DNA of 29,591 nucleotides from an uncultured Clostridium sp. GTDB taxonomy: Bacteria > Bacillota > Clostridia > TANB77 > CAG-508. Position numbers and translations under genes: made by a program. Below the pieces are notes generated by a model. That model had not been told where the DNA came from. It did no database searches and worked only from the letters and a program-made list of their open reading frames with translations. Positions 16,305-23,063 of this stretch are shown in pieces. How positions within the stretch are numbered: the stretch's first letter is position 1; every line of letters begins with the position of its first letter. The stretch is taken from assembly GCA_900554365.1 (NCBI GenBank), contig USGY01000017.1:1-29591 (forward strand). Direction: 5' to 3'.

Positions 16305-16324
16305 ATTTTACTTTTACAATTCAC
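16305..16324 (-). repeat. IS30 right terminal inverted repeat
   Basis: Exact reverse complement of 14683-14702. The tRNA-Leu promoter begins 36 bp further on. Confidence 0.8.
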
Positions 16325-16360
16325 TACAAAATAAAAAATTAAAAAAAATGAAAAATTGTA

Positions 16361-16390
16361 TTGACAAATTATATATAAAGGTATTATAAT
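16361..16390 (+). promoter_or_regulatory. tRNA-Leu promoter
   Basis: Consensus -35 TTGACA (16361-16366), 18-bp spacer, consensus -10 TATAAT (16385-16390). The tRNA starts 27 bases after the -10 box. The IS30 insertion just upstream leaves this promoter intact. Confidence 0.85.
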
Positions 16391-16417
16391 AAGCATTGTC
16401 AGTTGCAAGACATTCAT

Positions 16418-16506
16418 GCAGATGTGGCGGAACTGGCAGACGCACAGGACTTAAAATCCTGCGAGGGTTAAACCTCGTGCCGGTTCGATTCCGGCCATCT
16501 GCACCA
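16418..16506 (+). tRNA. tRNA-Leu (anticodon UAA)
   Basis: An 89-base class II tRNA with encoded CCA. The acceptor arms GCAGATG and CATCTGC pair fully, with discriminator A and CCA at 16504-16506. The anticodon stem-loop CAGGA-CTTAAAA-TCCTG gives anticodon TAA (reads UUA codons, which are very common here). There is a long variable arm (GAGGGTTAAACCTC) as expected for leucine, and a T arm CCGG-TTCGATT-CCGG. Its 3' end is the attachment site of the IME, and the integrated element rebuilds a complete gene. Confidence 0.97.
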
Positions 16507-16509
16507 AAA
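16493..16509 (+). repeat. Attachment site at the tRNA (attL)
   Basis: GGCCATCTGCACCAAAA, covering the last part of the T arm, the acceptor strand and CCA of tRNA-Leu; identical to 28077-28093. Confidence 0.88.
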
Positions 16510-16546
16510 CTCAGTAAATTATTAAAATTTACTGAGTTTTTTGTTT
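16507..16546 (+). terminator. tRNA-Leu terminator supplied by the IME
   Basis: AAACTCAGTAAAT (16507-16519) pairs with ATTTACTGAGTTT (16527-16539), followed by TTTGTTTTTT. It lies inside the element, so it replaces the tRNA's original terminator, which is now beyond attR. Confidence 0.85.
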
Positions 16547-16605
16547 TTTGAGAAAGTCTAAAAAATATTGAAAAATAAAGCTTTTTAGTGCATATTATTT
16601 TTTAA

Positions 16606-16635
16606 TAATTCTCAATAATTCTCAATATTTCTCAG
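16606..16635 (+). repeat. Three tandem 10-bp repeats, likely integrase/excisionase arm sites
   Basis: TAATTCTCAA (16606-16615), TAATTCTCAA (16616-16625) and TATTTCTCAG (16626-16635) follow without gaps, one per helical turn. A 9/10 match, TAACTCTCAA, lies near the other end at 28019-28028. This arrangement is typical of recombinase arm-binding sites. Confidence 0.6.
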
Positions 16636-16637
16636 CC

Positions 16638-16692
16638 TTGTATGTTATTTACATACAATGTAACATACAAAGAAATAAAAAATAACATACAA
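16638..16692. repeat. TAACATACAA repeats next to the integrase gene
   Basis: TTGTATGTTA (16638-16647, inverted), TTACATACAA (16649-16658), TAACATACAA (16661-16670) and TAACATACAA (16683-16692). The first two form an inverted pair. They lie between the tandem repeats and the integrase stop codon and may be further arm-type sites or part of the int terminator region. Confidence 0.55.
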
Positions 16693-16694
16693 AT

Positions 16695-17885
16695 TTATTT
16701 TTCAAATTCATTTAATGTTTTTGGATTTGATAATAAATCTTTTTGTAAATAATAATCGTTTACTTTTTCTATTTCTTCATTTTTGAATTCATTTAATACA
16801 TCTGTATAAGTATTTAATGTTACACTTATGTCTTTATGTCCCATTAATCGTTGAAGAACTACGGGTTGCATACCGGCTTCTATACATCTTGTACCATATG
16901 TGTGTCTTAAACTATGAGTAGTAATATCAGTTATTCCAAGAGTATATTTTAAAACAGTTTTAAGCACATCATTAACATCTCGTAAGCTAGTGTATTGTTT
17001 TTCTTCAGGCTTAAATAATAAATTTTCTGGGTTATCTCTATTTTTTTTAGCAATCTCTATTTGTTCCAAAATATATGGATAAAGTGAATAGGGAATAGGG
17101 ACATTTCTAAGTCCTGAATAAGTTTTTGTTGTTTTTCCCATTACAACTTTGCCTTTTAGATTTTTTGTTAATGTCTTGTTTACATTAATTTTTTTTAACC
17201 TCAAATTTATATCAGAAGTTTGTAATGCTAAAACCTCACCGATTCTTAAACCTACATACATTTGTATTAAATAAATATTTTTATATGGAAAATTTTTGAC
17301 ATTTTGTTTAATAAGCCAGTCAGTAAATTGTTGTTGTTCCTTAACTGTTAAAGCTCTAACTTTTTTAGTTTCTTTATCACTTTTGGGCTTAATTACATTT
17401 ACCATAGGGTTTTTAGAGATGTATCCTTGATTAATTGCATAATTATATGCTTGATTAAATTGGTCAAATATCTTATTAATACTAGAATTACTTAAAGTTT
17501 TTTTAGAATTTAAAAAATCTTGTATGTCATCAGAACTTATTTCATCTATTTTTTCAAAAGCAATACTTGATTTTTCTATTGATTTAATAGTTTCAGTAAC
17601 TCTAACATATTGAGAATCAGAAATTAAATTAGTATCATATTTTAATTGTAAATTAGCTTTCATTAATTCTACCAAAGGTATACCATTGTGTTTTATATAT
17701 AATGAGTTTCTTTTTTGATACATAATATTTTCTAAAAATTGTTTACCTTCTTCTTCTGTTAAAAAATCTTTAGCTTTTCTTTTTCTTTTTCCAGTGTTAA
17801 TATCTTTTTCATAATATTGAGCTGTCCAACGTTTTCTAGTTTTATTGTAATAAACACTGCCTTCACTATTTGATTTTTTAGGCAT
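16695..17885 (-). CDS. int: Tyrosine integrase of the IME
   Basis: Site-specific recombinase that inserts and excises the element at the tRNA-Leu 3' end. The 396-aa product has an N-terminal arm-binding domain (SEGSVYYNKTRKRWTAQYYEKD, about 5-50), a SAM-like core-binding domain (about 68-165) and a catalytic domain with Arg214 (VGLRIGE), Lys254 (KTYSGLR region), His324 and Arg327 (HSLRHTYG), His350 (MGHKD) and Tyr360 (NTYTDV). The full catalytic set is present and the length is typical of Tn916-type integrases, so it should be active. It is adjacent to attL and cotranscribed with the excisionase-like gene upstream. The start has AGGTTT-type sequence (GGGAGG) a few bases before the ATG. Confidence 0.95.
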   Translation of the reverse strand: MPKKSNSEGSVYYNKTRKRWTAQYYEKDINTGKRKRKAKDFLTEEEGKQFLENIMYQKRNSLYIKHNGIPLVELMKANLQLKYDTNLISDSQYVRVTETIKSIEKSSIAFEKIDEISSDDIQDFLNSKKTLSNSSINKIFDQFNQAYNYAINQGYISKNPMVNVIKPKSDKETKKVRALTVKEQQQFTDWLIKQNVKNFPYKNIYLIQMYVGLRIGEVLALQTSDINLRLKKINVNKTLTKNLKGKVVMGKTTKTYSGLRNVPIPYSLYPYILEQIEIAKKNRDNPENLLFKPEEKQYTSLRDVNDVLKTVLKYTLGITDITTHSLRHTYGTRCIEAGMQPVVLQRLMGHKDISVTLNTYTDVLNEFKNEEIEKVNDYYLQKDLLSNPKTLNEFEK

Positions 17886-17947
17886 TGAATAAACCTCCCA
17901 TTAAAAATTTGAAAAGGGTTATCAATACAAAGTGGTGTAAGTAGTAT

Positions 17948-18172
17948 TTAATTTCTTTTTTCCATTTTCCAAAGTAAATAAGCTAAAAGTGTAACTGTTT
18001 TTGTTTTCCCAATATTTACACAAGGAAAATCTTTTCTTTTGAAAACTTCATTTGCTAAATTTTCGCCCATTTTTAAGTCTTTAGCTACTTCCTTAACAGT
18101 AATGTTTTTAAAAGGATTGTCTATCTTTTGTACCGCTAAAGCTATAATTTTTTCTTTTAAACTTTCTTGCAT
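17948..18172 (-). CDS. Excisionase-like small DNA-binding protein
   Basis: The 74-aa product has a helix-turn-helix-like segment (ITVKEVAKDLKMGENLANEVFKRKDFPCVNIGKTKTV) with the strand-turn ending seen in Xis/HTH_17 proteins, here without the usual R.I....L wing. Located directly upstream of int on the same strand, 62 bases away, it is the expected recombination directionality factor. TAGGAGG lies before the ATG. The call is based on size, HTH pattern and position; it could also be a transcription regulator of int. Confidence 0.75.
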   Translation of the reverse strand: MQESLKEKIIALAVQKIDNPFKNITVKEVAKDLKMGENLANEVFKRKDFPCVNIGKTKTVTLLAYLLWKMEKRN

Positions 18173-18186
18173 ATAACACCTCCTAA

Positions 18187-18220
18187 TAGTTCTCTATAAT
18201 ATAAAAGACTTTTTTTATGT
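18187..18220 (-). promoter_or_regulatory. Possible promoter of the xis-int unit
   Basis: Read on the minus strand, TTCACA is followed after 16 bp by TATTAT, about 20 bases before the xis ribosome binding site. Both boxes have mismatches, so this is a tentative call. Confidence 0.35.
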
Positions 18221-18232
18221 GAAATTTGAATG

Positions 18233-18261
18233 AAAACTAATAAAACTAAATAAAACTAAAA
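18233..18261 (+). repeat. Three AAAACTAA repeats between divergent IME genes
   Basis: AAAACTAAT, AAAACTAAAT and AAAACTAAA occur in tandem in the intergenic space between xis and the JAB gene. They could be binding sites for a regulator or for Xis. Confidence 0.4.
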
Positions 18262-18326
18262 AAATATTAATAAAATTTATTGTATAAAAGATTTAAAAAT
18301 AAAATAGTAAGTTTTTTAGGGGAGAT

Positions 18327-19623
18327 ATAGAAATAGTCAAATTCTATACTGAATATATCTTTAAAATTCCTTTATGATTTGGCAGAATTAAGCTTAATAT
18401 TTAGAAACCCATATTATGAAACATTTAGAATAATATATATGAAAGATGATATAGTTGTTGGACACGAGGTTATAAGTTCAAGATTACCAAATTGTACAAA
18501 AATTTTTCCTACTGATAAACAGGGAAGATATAAAACGGAAAGAGATACATACAAGATATATAATAGAATGAATAGACTGTCAGCAAACGGATATTATTTA
18601 GTTCATAATCATACTTCTAACCAAGCAACTGCTTCAAAAGAAGATATAAAAACAACAGCATTTTTTTATAATTTAATTCCGGGTTTTAAAGGACACCTAA
18701 TAATAAATTGCAATACATATGCTTGGATAGATATAAAAGATGATGAAATATATTTATCTAATAATAATAAGATAAAAAAAGAAAACAAATTAATAAATAG
18801 GGAAATAGAGAAAAATGGAATATATAATATAAAGATAAAAAATCGTTTTGACTTAGTTAGTTTGATGAACAATATAAAAAATACTAAAAATTATTCAACA
18901 GCAATTATTACAGACACGAAAAATTTTCCTAGAATGGTATTAGATATACCTAACAATTTTTTAAATATGAAAAATAAACAACTAAGAGGATATTTTGAAA
19001 ATGTTAGTAAATGTGTTGGTGGAAGTAAATTATTTATTGCAACAGATGATAGTAAAACTTATGAACGATGTCTTGAATTAGCAAAGGAGAATATATTTGT
19101 AGATACAATTTTATATGAAAAAGATAAAGATAATGATAAATTAAAAGTAAAGTCAGCATATACTCCGGAAGATGGAACGACAGAAACAAACAAAGGAATA
19201 TTTGACTGTAAAGGAAGATATATTAGAGCAGTTAGAGTAAATGAAAGTAAAGAAAAATATAATTTAGAGTATAAACCTGAAAAGTTTTTAACAATATTAT
19301 ATAAAAAAACAGATGAATTACCAAAGGTAACAAAAATTCCAAATACATTAGATGCAAAACAAAAATTAGTAGGAGGACTAATAGAAGTTGTACCATATAA
19401 TGATGTATTAATAATTTGCAATGAAGAAGGAAAAATTTTAAATTTAAAACCTAACCTAATATTTGACTACGATTATATAGCAGGAGATTGTTTTTTGGTA
19501 GGAGATGATTACTTGCACGGAGATTTTAAAAGTTTAACTAGTGAGCAAATAGAGAAATATACTAAAGAGTTAATTCTAAATAGTATTGGCAGTATTGGTA
19601 AAGATAGCTATTATGAGAAATAA
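18327..19623 (+). pseudogene. RadC-like JAB-domain protein with a broken 5' end
   Basis: The main frame (18379-19623) encodes a JAMM/RadC-like domain: Glu30 in GHEVISSR, HNH at 76-78 in YYLVHNHTS, then Ser86 and Asp89 in ATASKEDI (numbered from the TTG at 18379). A C-terminal region of about 250 aa of unknown function follows. RadC-like JAB proteins are frequent in mobile elements; their role is unclear. The 5' end is odd. The ribosome binding site AGGGGAG (18318-18324) precedes a frame IEIVKFYTEYIFKIPL (ATA at 18327, no ATG) that hits TGA at 18375-18377. Skipping one T joins it smoothly to DLAELSLIF of the main frame. So there is a one-base frameshift plus a lost ATG, or a +1 frameshift at UGA with an unusual start. 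The rest has no stop codons. Confidence 0.7.
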
Positions 19624-19638
19624 ATAATAATCATTATA

Positions 19639-19674
19639 AATATCCCCATATATTTAATGTGTGGGGATATTTTG
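19639..19674 (+). terminator. Terminator after the JAB gene
   Basis: AATATCCCCA (19639-19648) pairs with TGGGGATATT (19662-19671), then TT. It separates the JAB gene from the cargo genes. Confidence 0.7.
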
Positions 19675-19795
19675 AACTTATTTTATACTGAAAGATTTAT
19701 TGATAATTTATTGTATTTATGGTAAACTTTTGTAAAATTTAAGCATTAGTTTAAATTAAAATTAAAATTATAATTAATAAAGGAAATATAGAGTT

Positions 19796-20344
19796 ATGAG
19801 AAAGAAAATAATAATATTTATACTTGTAATAATGTGTATATTAGTTATTGCAAATGTGGGAAATTTAATATTTCAAAAAAATATGTTAGAAGAAGAAAAT
19901 AATTCTTTAAATGTTAAACTTGAAAATGCTAAAAATGAAATTAACACATTAAATCAAAAGCAAAATGAACTAAAAAATGACTTAGATGATACATTAAATA
20001 TATTATCAGATGATTCTATTTTTGAGAATACTCCAACAGAGGGGCTTAAACCTATATCCAAAGAGACTGCTGTAGATAATTTTAATAAATATATAGAAAA
20101 AAATAAAATTTTAAATGATGAGAGCAATAAGAATAAGCAATTAATAAAAATAGAAATAGAAAATCAGCATCCAAGTAACAACCTTTCATATGATGTATGG
20201 AAATTCAATAAACAACCTAGAACTGCAGATTTTACTAGAAAATGTTATACATTATATTATCAAACAGGAGATTTTGATTATTTAGAGGGCTATGTAGATT
20301 ATTATACAGGGAAAGTGATAGGAGGATATTTACACGGAGTCTAA
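19796..20344 (+). CDS. Membrane-anchored extracytoplasmic protein, unknown
   Basis: The 182-aa product has a basic start, one transmembrane helix (about 4-26), a coiled coil (about 30-68, LEEENNSLNVKLENAKNEINTL), and an extracytoplasmic domain of about 100 residues. The latter begins TEGLKPISKETAVDNFNKYIE and ends in a beta-rich YYTGKVIGGYLHGV. The ending (YVDYYTGKVIGG) resembles PepSY-type repeats, but only weakly. AAAGGAAA before the ATG is a moderate ribosome binding site. It is the first of a row of small genes with similar MKKKIIII-type anchors, presumably the IME cargo. Confidence 0.65.
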   Translation: MRKKIIIFILVIMCILVIANVGNLIFQKNMLEEENNSLNVKLENAKNEINTLNQKQNELKNDLDDTLNILSDDSIFENTPTEGLKPISKETAVDNFNKYIEKNKILNDESNKNKQLIKIEIENQHPSNNLSYDVWKFNKQPRTADFTRKCYTLYYQTGDFDYLEGYVDYYTGKVIGGYLHGV

Positions 20345-20365
20345 TGTATTGTTTGAGGAGTGCTT

Positions 20366-20740
20366 ATGAAAAAAGTAATAATAAATATATTTATAATAAT
20401 TTTTAGTATAACCTTAATATTTTCTGTTTTAAATTTTTTACTTGATAATAAAAAAGCAATATATATAAATAAAGAAAATCGAAATGAATTAGTAGAACTA
20501 ATAAGAAAAGAGTATGATTATCCAGAACAAATAACTAAATTAAAATTGAAAATTATGCTTGGAGATGGGGAGTTGTATTTATATAATCATTTTAAATTAG
20601 AAGATAAGTTCCTAATAGGGGAAGGGTCTGAATTATTTCAGTATATAATAGAAAATGGACATAATAGTGGAGAAGATTATATAATAGGCTGTTTTGTATC
20701 ATTATTGGGAATTATAGTTTGTACAAGTTTAAGAAAATAA
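20366..20740 (+). CDS. Small membrane protein with two helices, unknown
   Basis: A 124-aa protein starting MKKVIINIFIIIFSITLIF, with an N-terminal transmembrane helix (about 4-24), a polar middle domain of about 75 residues, and a second hydrophobic helix near the C-terminus (about 103-121, ending CTSLRK). The ATG at 20366 follows GAGGAG by five bases; a GTG at 20360 is too close to that site. No family recognised. It lies 21 bases after the preceding gene and is probably in the same operon. Confidence 0.6.
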   Translation: MKKVIINIFIIIFSITLIFSVLNFLLDNKKAIYINKENRNELVELIRKEYDYPEQITKLKLKIMLGDGELYLYNHFKLEDKFLIGEGSELFQYIIENGHNSGEDYIIGCFVSLLGIIVCTSLRK

Positions 20741-20767
20741 AAAATTATAATTTATGGAGAAAAAAAT

Positions 20768-21133
20768 ATGAAGAAAAAAGTAATTATCATAACTGCTATA
20801 ATATGTATTTTAATTTTATTGGGAGCTACAATATTTTCGATAATTAAATTTAATGTTTGGAATCCATTTTCATCTTGCTTTGGTATGTTAGAAATTTTAT
20901 TTACAAACAAGGAATACACTACAGTACAAAACTATCCTAACAAAGTTATATTTTGTGAAGAATCAGGTGAAAAGAGTAGAAGTACCAGACAATATTTAGA
21001 TGAATATATGAAAAGTAGAGGTTTTGCATTGGAGGAACAATTAGGATCAATTTTTATTTATGCTAATGGTAGTGAAAAAGAATATATTTCATACTCTGTA
21101 AACAGATGGTTTTCAACTTTAGAATGGGAATAA
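20768..21133 (+). CDS. Small membrane-anchored protein, unknown
   Basis: A 121-aa protein with an N-terminal transmembrane helix (about 4-26) and an outside domain containing SGEKSRSTRQYLDEYMKSRG and ending in an aromatic YSVNRWFSTLEWE. TATGGAGA precedes the ATG. I do not recognise a family. Its SRSTRQYLDEYMKSRGF segment looks like a folded alpha/beta domain rather than low-complexity sequence. Confidence 0.6.
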   Translation: MKKKVIIITAIICILILLGATIFSIIKFNVWNPFSSCFGMLEILFTNKEYTTVQNYPNKVIFCEESGEKSRSTRQYLDEYMKSRGFALEEQLGSIFIYANGSEKEYISYSVNRWFSTLEWE

Positions 21134-21159
21134 CAAATACATAATTATAGAGGAGAATT

Positions 21160-21222
21160 TAGGGAAAAAAGATTTTATTAATAGGTTTTATATTGATAAT
21201 ATTTGAAAAAATGCTAATATAA
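21160..21222 (+). pseudogene. Remnant of a small membrane-protein gene lacking its start
   Basis: GAGGAG at 21150-21155 is followed at the right distance not by ATG but by TAG (21160-21162), after which GKKILLIGFILIIFEKMLI stays open to a TAA at 21220. The basic-then-hydrophobic pattern matches the N-terminal anchors of the neighbouring genes. This may be a decayed gene start; it is short enough to be chance. Confidence 0.3.
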
Positions 21223-21239
21223 AAGGAGAATATAATTTA

Positions 21240-21644
21240 ATGTTAAAAAAATATAGAAAATATTTAGTGCTTAGTTTATTAATTATTTCAATTATCGGTT
21301 TTATATGGAGTTTTCATACTTTTTTTTAAGAAATATCCTTTATTGATGTAACTGATGAGAATAGAGATGTTATAACTAATAATCTAAAGAAAAAAGGAAT
21401 AAGTACATTTGGAGTTAGAAAAATTGGCATAGGAACTGGTTGGAATAGACATTCTAGATATGTATATTATTATTTTAGACCTACAAAAGAGTTTATATCT
21501 GGCGAAGGAGATACTTTTTTGGACAATGTAAATTTAGAAGATAAATATTCTTATGATAATGAGTCAGTTATTGTTGGTATTATCTCATTTTTGACATTAC
21601 TTATAATCTTCATTTATGAAATTAAAAGAAAAAGACATAGATGA
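21240..21644 (+). pseudogene. Membrane-protein gene interrupted by an in-frame TAA
   Basis: From the ATG at 21240 (AAAGGAGA upstream), the frame encodes an N-terminal anchor (MLKKYRKYLVLSLLIISIIG...) and then reaches TAA at 21327-21329, after a T run. The same frame continues without further stops for 105 codons: EISFIDVTDENRDVITNNLK, a beta-rich middle, and a second transmembrane helix (VIVGIISFLTLLIIFIY) before a basic end and TGA at 21642. The whole is a plausible 134-aa protein with two membrane helices, so TAA at codon 30 is most simply a nonsense mutation (AAA or GAA to TAA). Readthrough or a sequencing error are alternatives. No internal start with a ribosome binding site is evident. 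Confidence 0.6.
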
Positions 21645-21703
21645 AAATAAGCAGTAGTGATTGTAGTTTAATAGAGTAACATTAATACGGAGGGGCTAAA
21701 GAT

Positions 21704-21986
21704 ATGTTGATATTATATACTCTTATAGGGATAGTTATATATATTTGTTTTGCTCTTATATTTGCAAAGTTAAATTTTAAAAAAAAATTTAAAAAAATAT
21801 ATGCTACTTGTATTATCAGTAATATATAATGGCTTTATTGGATATATTGATACTTATGTAATATTATTACTTTATGGATATTTTGCAAATATGCCCAAAG
21901 GAAGTGGTTATGAAGTCCCAGAATCAGAGGCAGGATTTAATGCAATTCTTGGATTAGTAACACTTACAATATTTGTTAGGCAGTAA
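21704..21986 (+). pseudogene. Small membrane-protein gene frameshifted in poly-A runs
   Basis: The ATG at 21704 follows CGGAGGGG, a strong ribosome binding site. The first frame encodes MLILYTLIGIVIYICFALIFAK and NFKKKFKK, then ends at 21829. The next frame (+1) picks up within the A runs (nine A at 21779-21787, seven at 21791-21797) and continues KKYMLLVLSVIYNGFIGYID through a further two or three helices to a TAA at 21984-21986. Joining the two by dropping one A gives a coherent protein of about 93 aa. A one-base length change in a homopolymer, transcriptional slippage restoring the frame, or a sequencing error could each explain it. Confidence 0.55.
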
Positions 21987-22108
21987 AATAATGATAAATA
22001 AATTTTGCCAGAATATTGATTTTTTTCTCTTATAATGATATATAGTAGTCAATATTTGAAACCAAATAAACTCTATAAAAAGTTGCATAAGGTTCCTAAT
22101 AAAATATT

Positions 22109-22732
22109 ATGCTAGGGAAGGATAACAAAAAAACAGTTATTGTATTAGTAGTAATCATTGTTGTATTAGTTGCTATAATAGTTTATTTGCTTTTAAATAA
22201 TGGAAGCAAAGATAATAGTAGTGAAAATAATTACTCAAATACAACTAATTTTTTAGCAAATAGAACAGCAAATGTTGCAAAAGATGGATATGTTGTAATA
22301 GATGCTAATAATACTAATACAAGTACATCAGCATATGTAGATAGATATGCTAATTTAACAACAGAACAGATTAATAAAATGATAGAAGAGAGGAGTATGG
22401 ATAATGTTTCGATAGCAATAAAAGAGGGAACTTTAACGAAAGAAGGAGCTACTATTGTAGTTACAGATAAAAATGATTATCCATATAGTTACGGTGAAGA
22501 ATTTAATATACAAAAACAAGAAGATGGAGAATGGAAAGATTTACAAACAAAAGATATGTATTTTTTAAATGATACTAATAATTTGATTAGGGAAGATAGA
22601 ACAACTCAAATTATATTGAATTGGAAATATAAATATGGAGAACTAGAAGCAGGACACTATAAACTAAATTTAGAAGTAACTCAAAATGATTCTTCTAAGG
22701 CAACAGTTTCTACAGAATTTGATATACAATAA
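22109..22732 (+). CDS. Membrane-anchored Ig-like (Big_14-type) domain protein, copy 1
   Basis: A 207-aa paralogue of the protein at 26165-26749. It has a short charged start, one long transmembrane helix (about 8-29, TVIVLVVIIVVLVAIIVYLL), a low-complexity Asn/Ser/Thr-rich linker (30-75) and a C-terminal beta domain from DRYANLTTEQINKM to ATVSTEFDIQ. The pattern SIAIKEGTLTKEGATIVVTD...YPYSYGEEF...W...YGELEAGHYKL fits the bacterial Ig-like family Big_14 as I remember it. Compared with copy 2, about 14 bases covering the ribosome binding site and ATG are deleted, so the ATG used here comes from former leader sequence and has no Shine-Dalgarno. The reading frame is open, but expression is doubtful. 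Confidence 0.7.
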   Translation: MLGKDNKKTVIVLVVIIVVLVAIIVYLLLNNGSKDNSSENNYSNTTNFLANRTANVAKDGYVVIDANNTNTSTSAYVDRYANLTTEQINKMIEERSMDNVSIAIKEGTLTKEGATIVVTDKNDYPYSYGEEFNIQKQEDGEWKDLQTKDMYFLNDTNNLIREDRTTQIILNWKYKYGELEAGHYKLNLEVTQNDSSKATVSTEFDIQ

Positions 22733-22738
22733 ATAATT

Positions 22739-22773
22739 AAAGGAGCAGCTAAGAAATAACTACTCCTTTGTTT
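22739..22773. terminator. Terminator of Ig-like gene copy 1
   Basis: AAAGGAGCAG (22739-22748) pairs with CTACTCCTTT (22760-22769) with one mismatch, followed by GTTTT. It is the duplicate of the hairpin at 26756-26790. Confidence 0.75.
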
Positions 22774-22810
22774 TAAACTTATTGTTTACTAAATTAATAA
22801 TTTCTTTAAT
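22760..22810 (-). pseudogene. Fossil of the mobV 3' end
   Basis: Read on the minus strand this encodes IKEIINLVNNKFKTKE and a TAG stop, nearly the same as the true MobV ending FKEIISLINNMFKTKE. Upstream of it on that strand the similarity stops. It shows that copy 1 of the repeat was once followed by a mobV gene too. Confidence 0.75.
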
Positions 22811-22852
22811 GAGTAAGAATTCTTCGAGGATTTTACTCATTTTTTAGTGTTC
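22809..22852 (+). terminator. Second terminator after copy 1
   Basis: AATGAGTAAGAAT pairs with ATTTTACTCATT (up to 22842), followed by a run of T. It lies exactly at the edge of the repeated segment. Confidence 0.7.
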
Positions 22853-23063
22853 ATTTAACATAAAGACATATTTTTACATTTAAACAAAAATTAATTCGTA
22901 TTCTAGAGAATATACTGTTAAATTTTGTATCTTTATGGTATATTTATAATAAATTTATGAAAAGTAAAAAATATTATTAGTAAAAGTTAATCTTTAAATA
23001 AAATTATAATTTAACAGTTAAAAAATTTATTAATAAATATTATAACATACAAGGAGTAGTAAT
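22853..23063 (+). promoter_or_regulatory. Leader of the ABC transporter with an 11-bp inverted repeat
   Basis: Gene-free AT-rich region. ACTGTTAAATT (22914-22924) and its exact complement AATTTAACAGT (23008-23018) lie about 83 bases apart; between them are several TATAAT-like stretches (for example TATAAT near 22946). No convincing -35 with correct spacing was found. It should hold the promoter of the permease-ATPase operon, perhaps with a looped operator. Confidence 0.4.

Larger units (their letters stand above)
14683..16324 (-). mobile_element. IS30-family insertion sequence, about 1.64 kb
   Basis: The element is bounded by a perfect 20-bp inverted repeat, GTGAATTGTAAAAGTAAAAT at 14683-14702 and its complement at 16305-16324, and carries one full-length IS30-type transposase on the minus strand. 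Additional partial copies of a TGTAAGACTAACATCTA-like motif lie just inside both ends, as do 14-bp inverted repeats flanking the gene. I could not identify a clear target-site duplication (flanks ...TTAG and TACA...). Its right end lies 36 bp before the -35 box of tRNA-Leu. Confidence 0.8.
22033..22809 (+). repeat. Direct repeat copy 1 (leader, Ig-like gene, terminator, mobV tail)
   Basis: This segment matches 26071-26826 along its whole length: leader (TAATGATATATA, AATATTTGAAACCA, CATAAGGTTCCTAA), gene, terminator and the last 16 codons of mobV. The two copies lie about 4.04 kb apart and enclose the ABC transporter. Confidence 0.85.

Noticed and set aside
16606..16692. Short repeats between tRNA and int considered as a CRISPR array
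   Set aside because: The units are only 10 bp, with no unique spacers of regular length and no cas genes.
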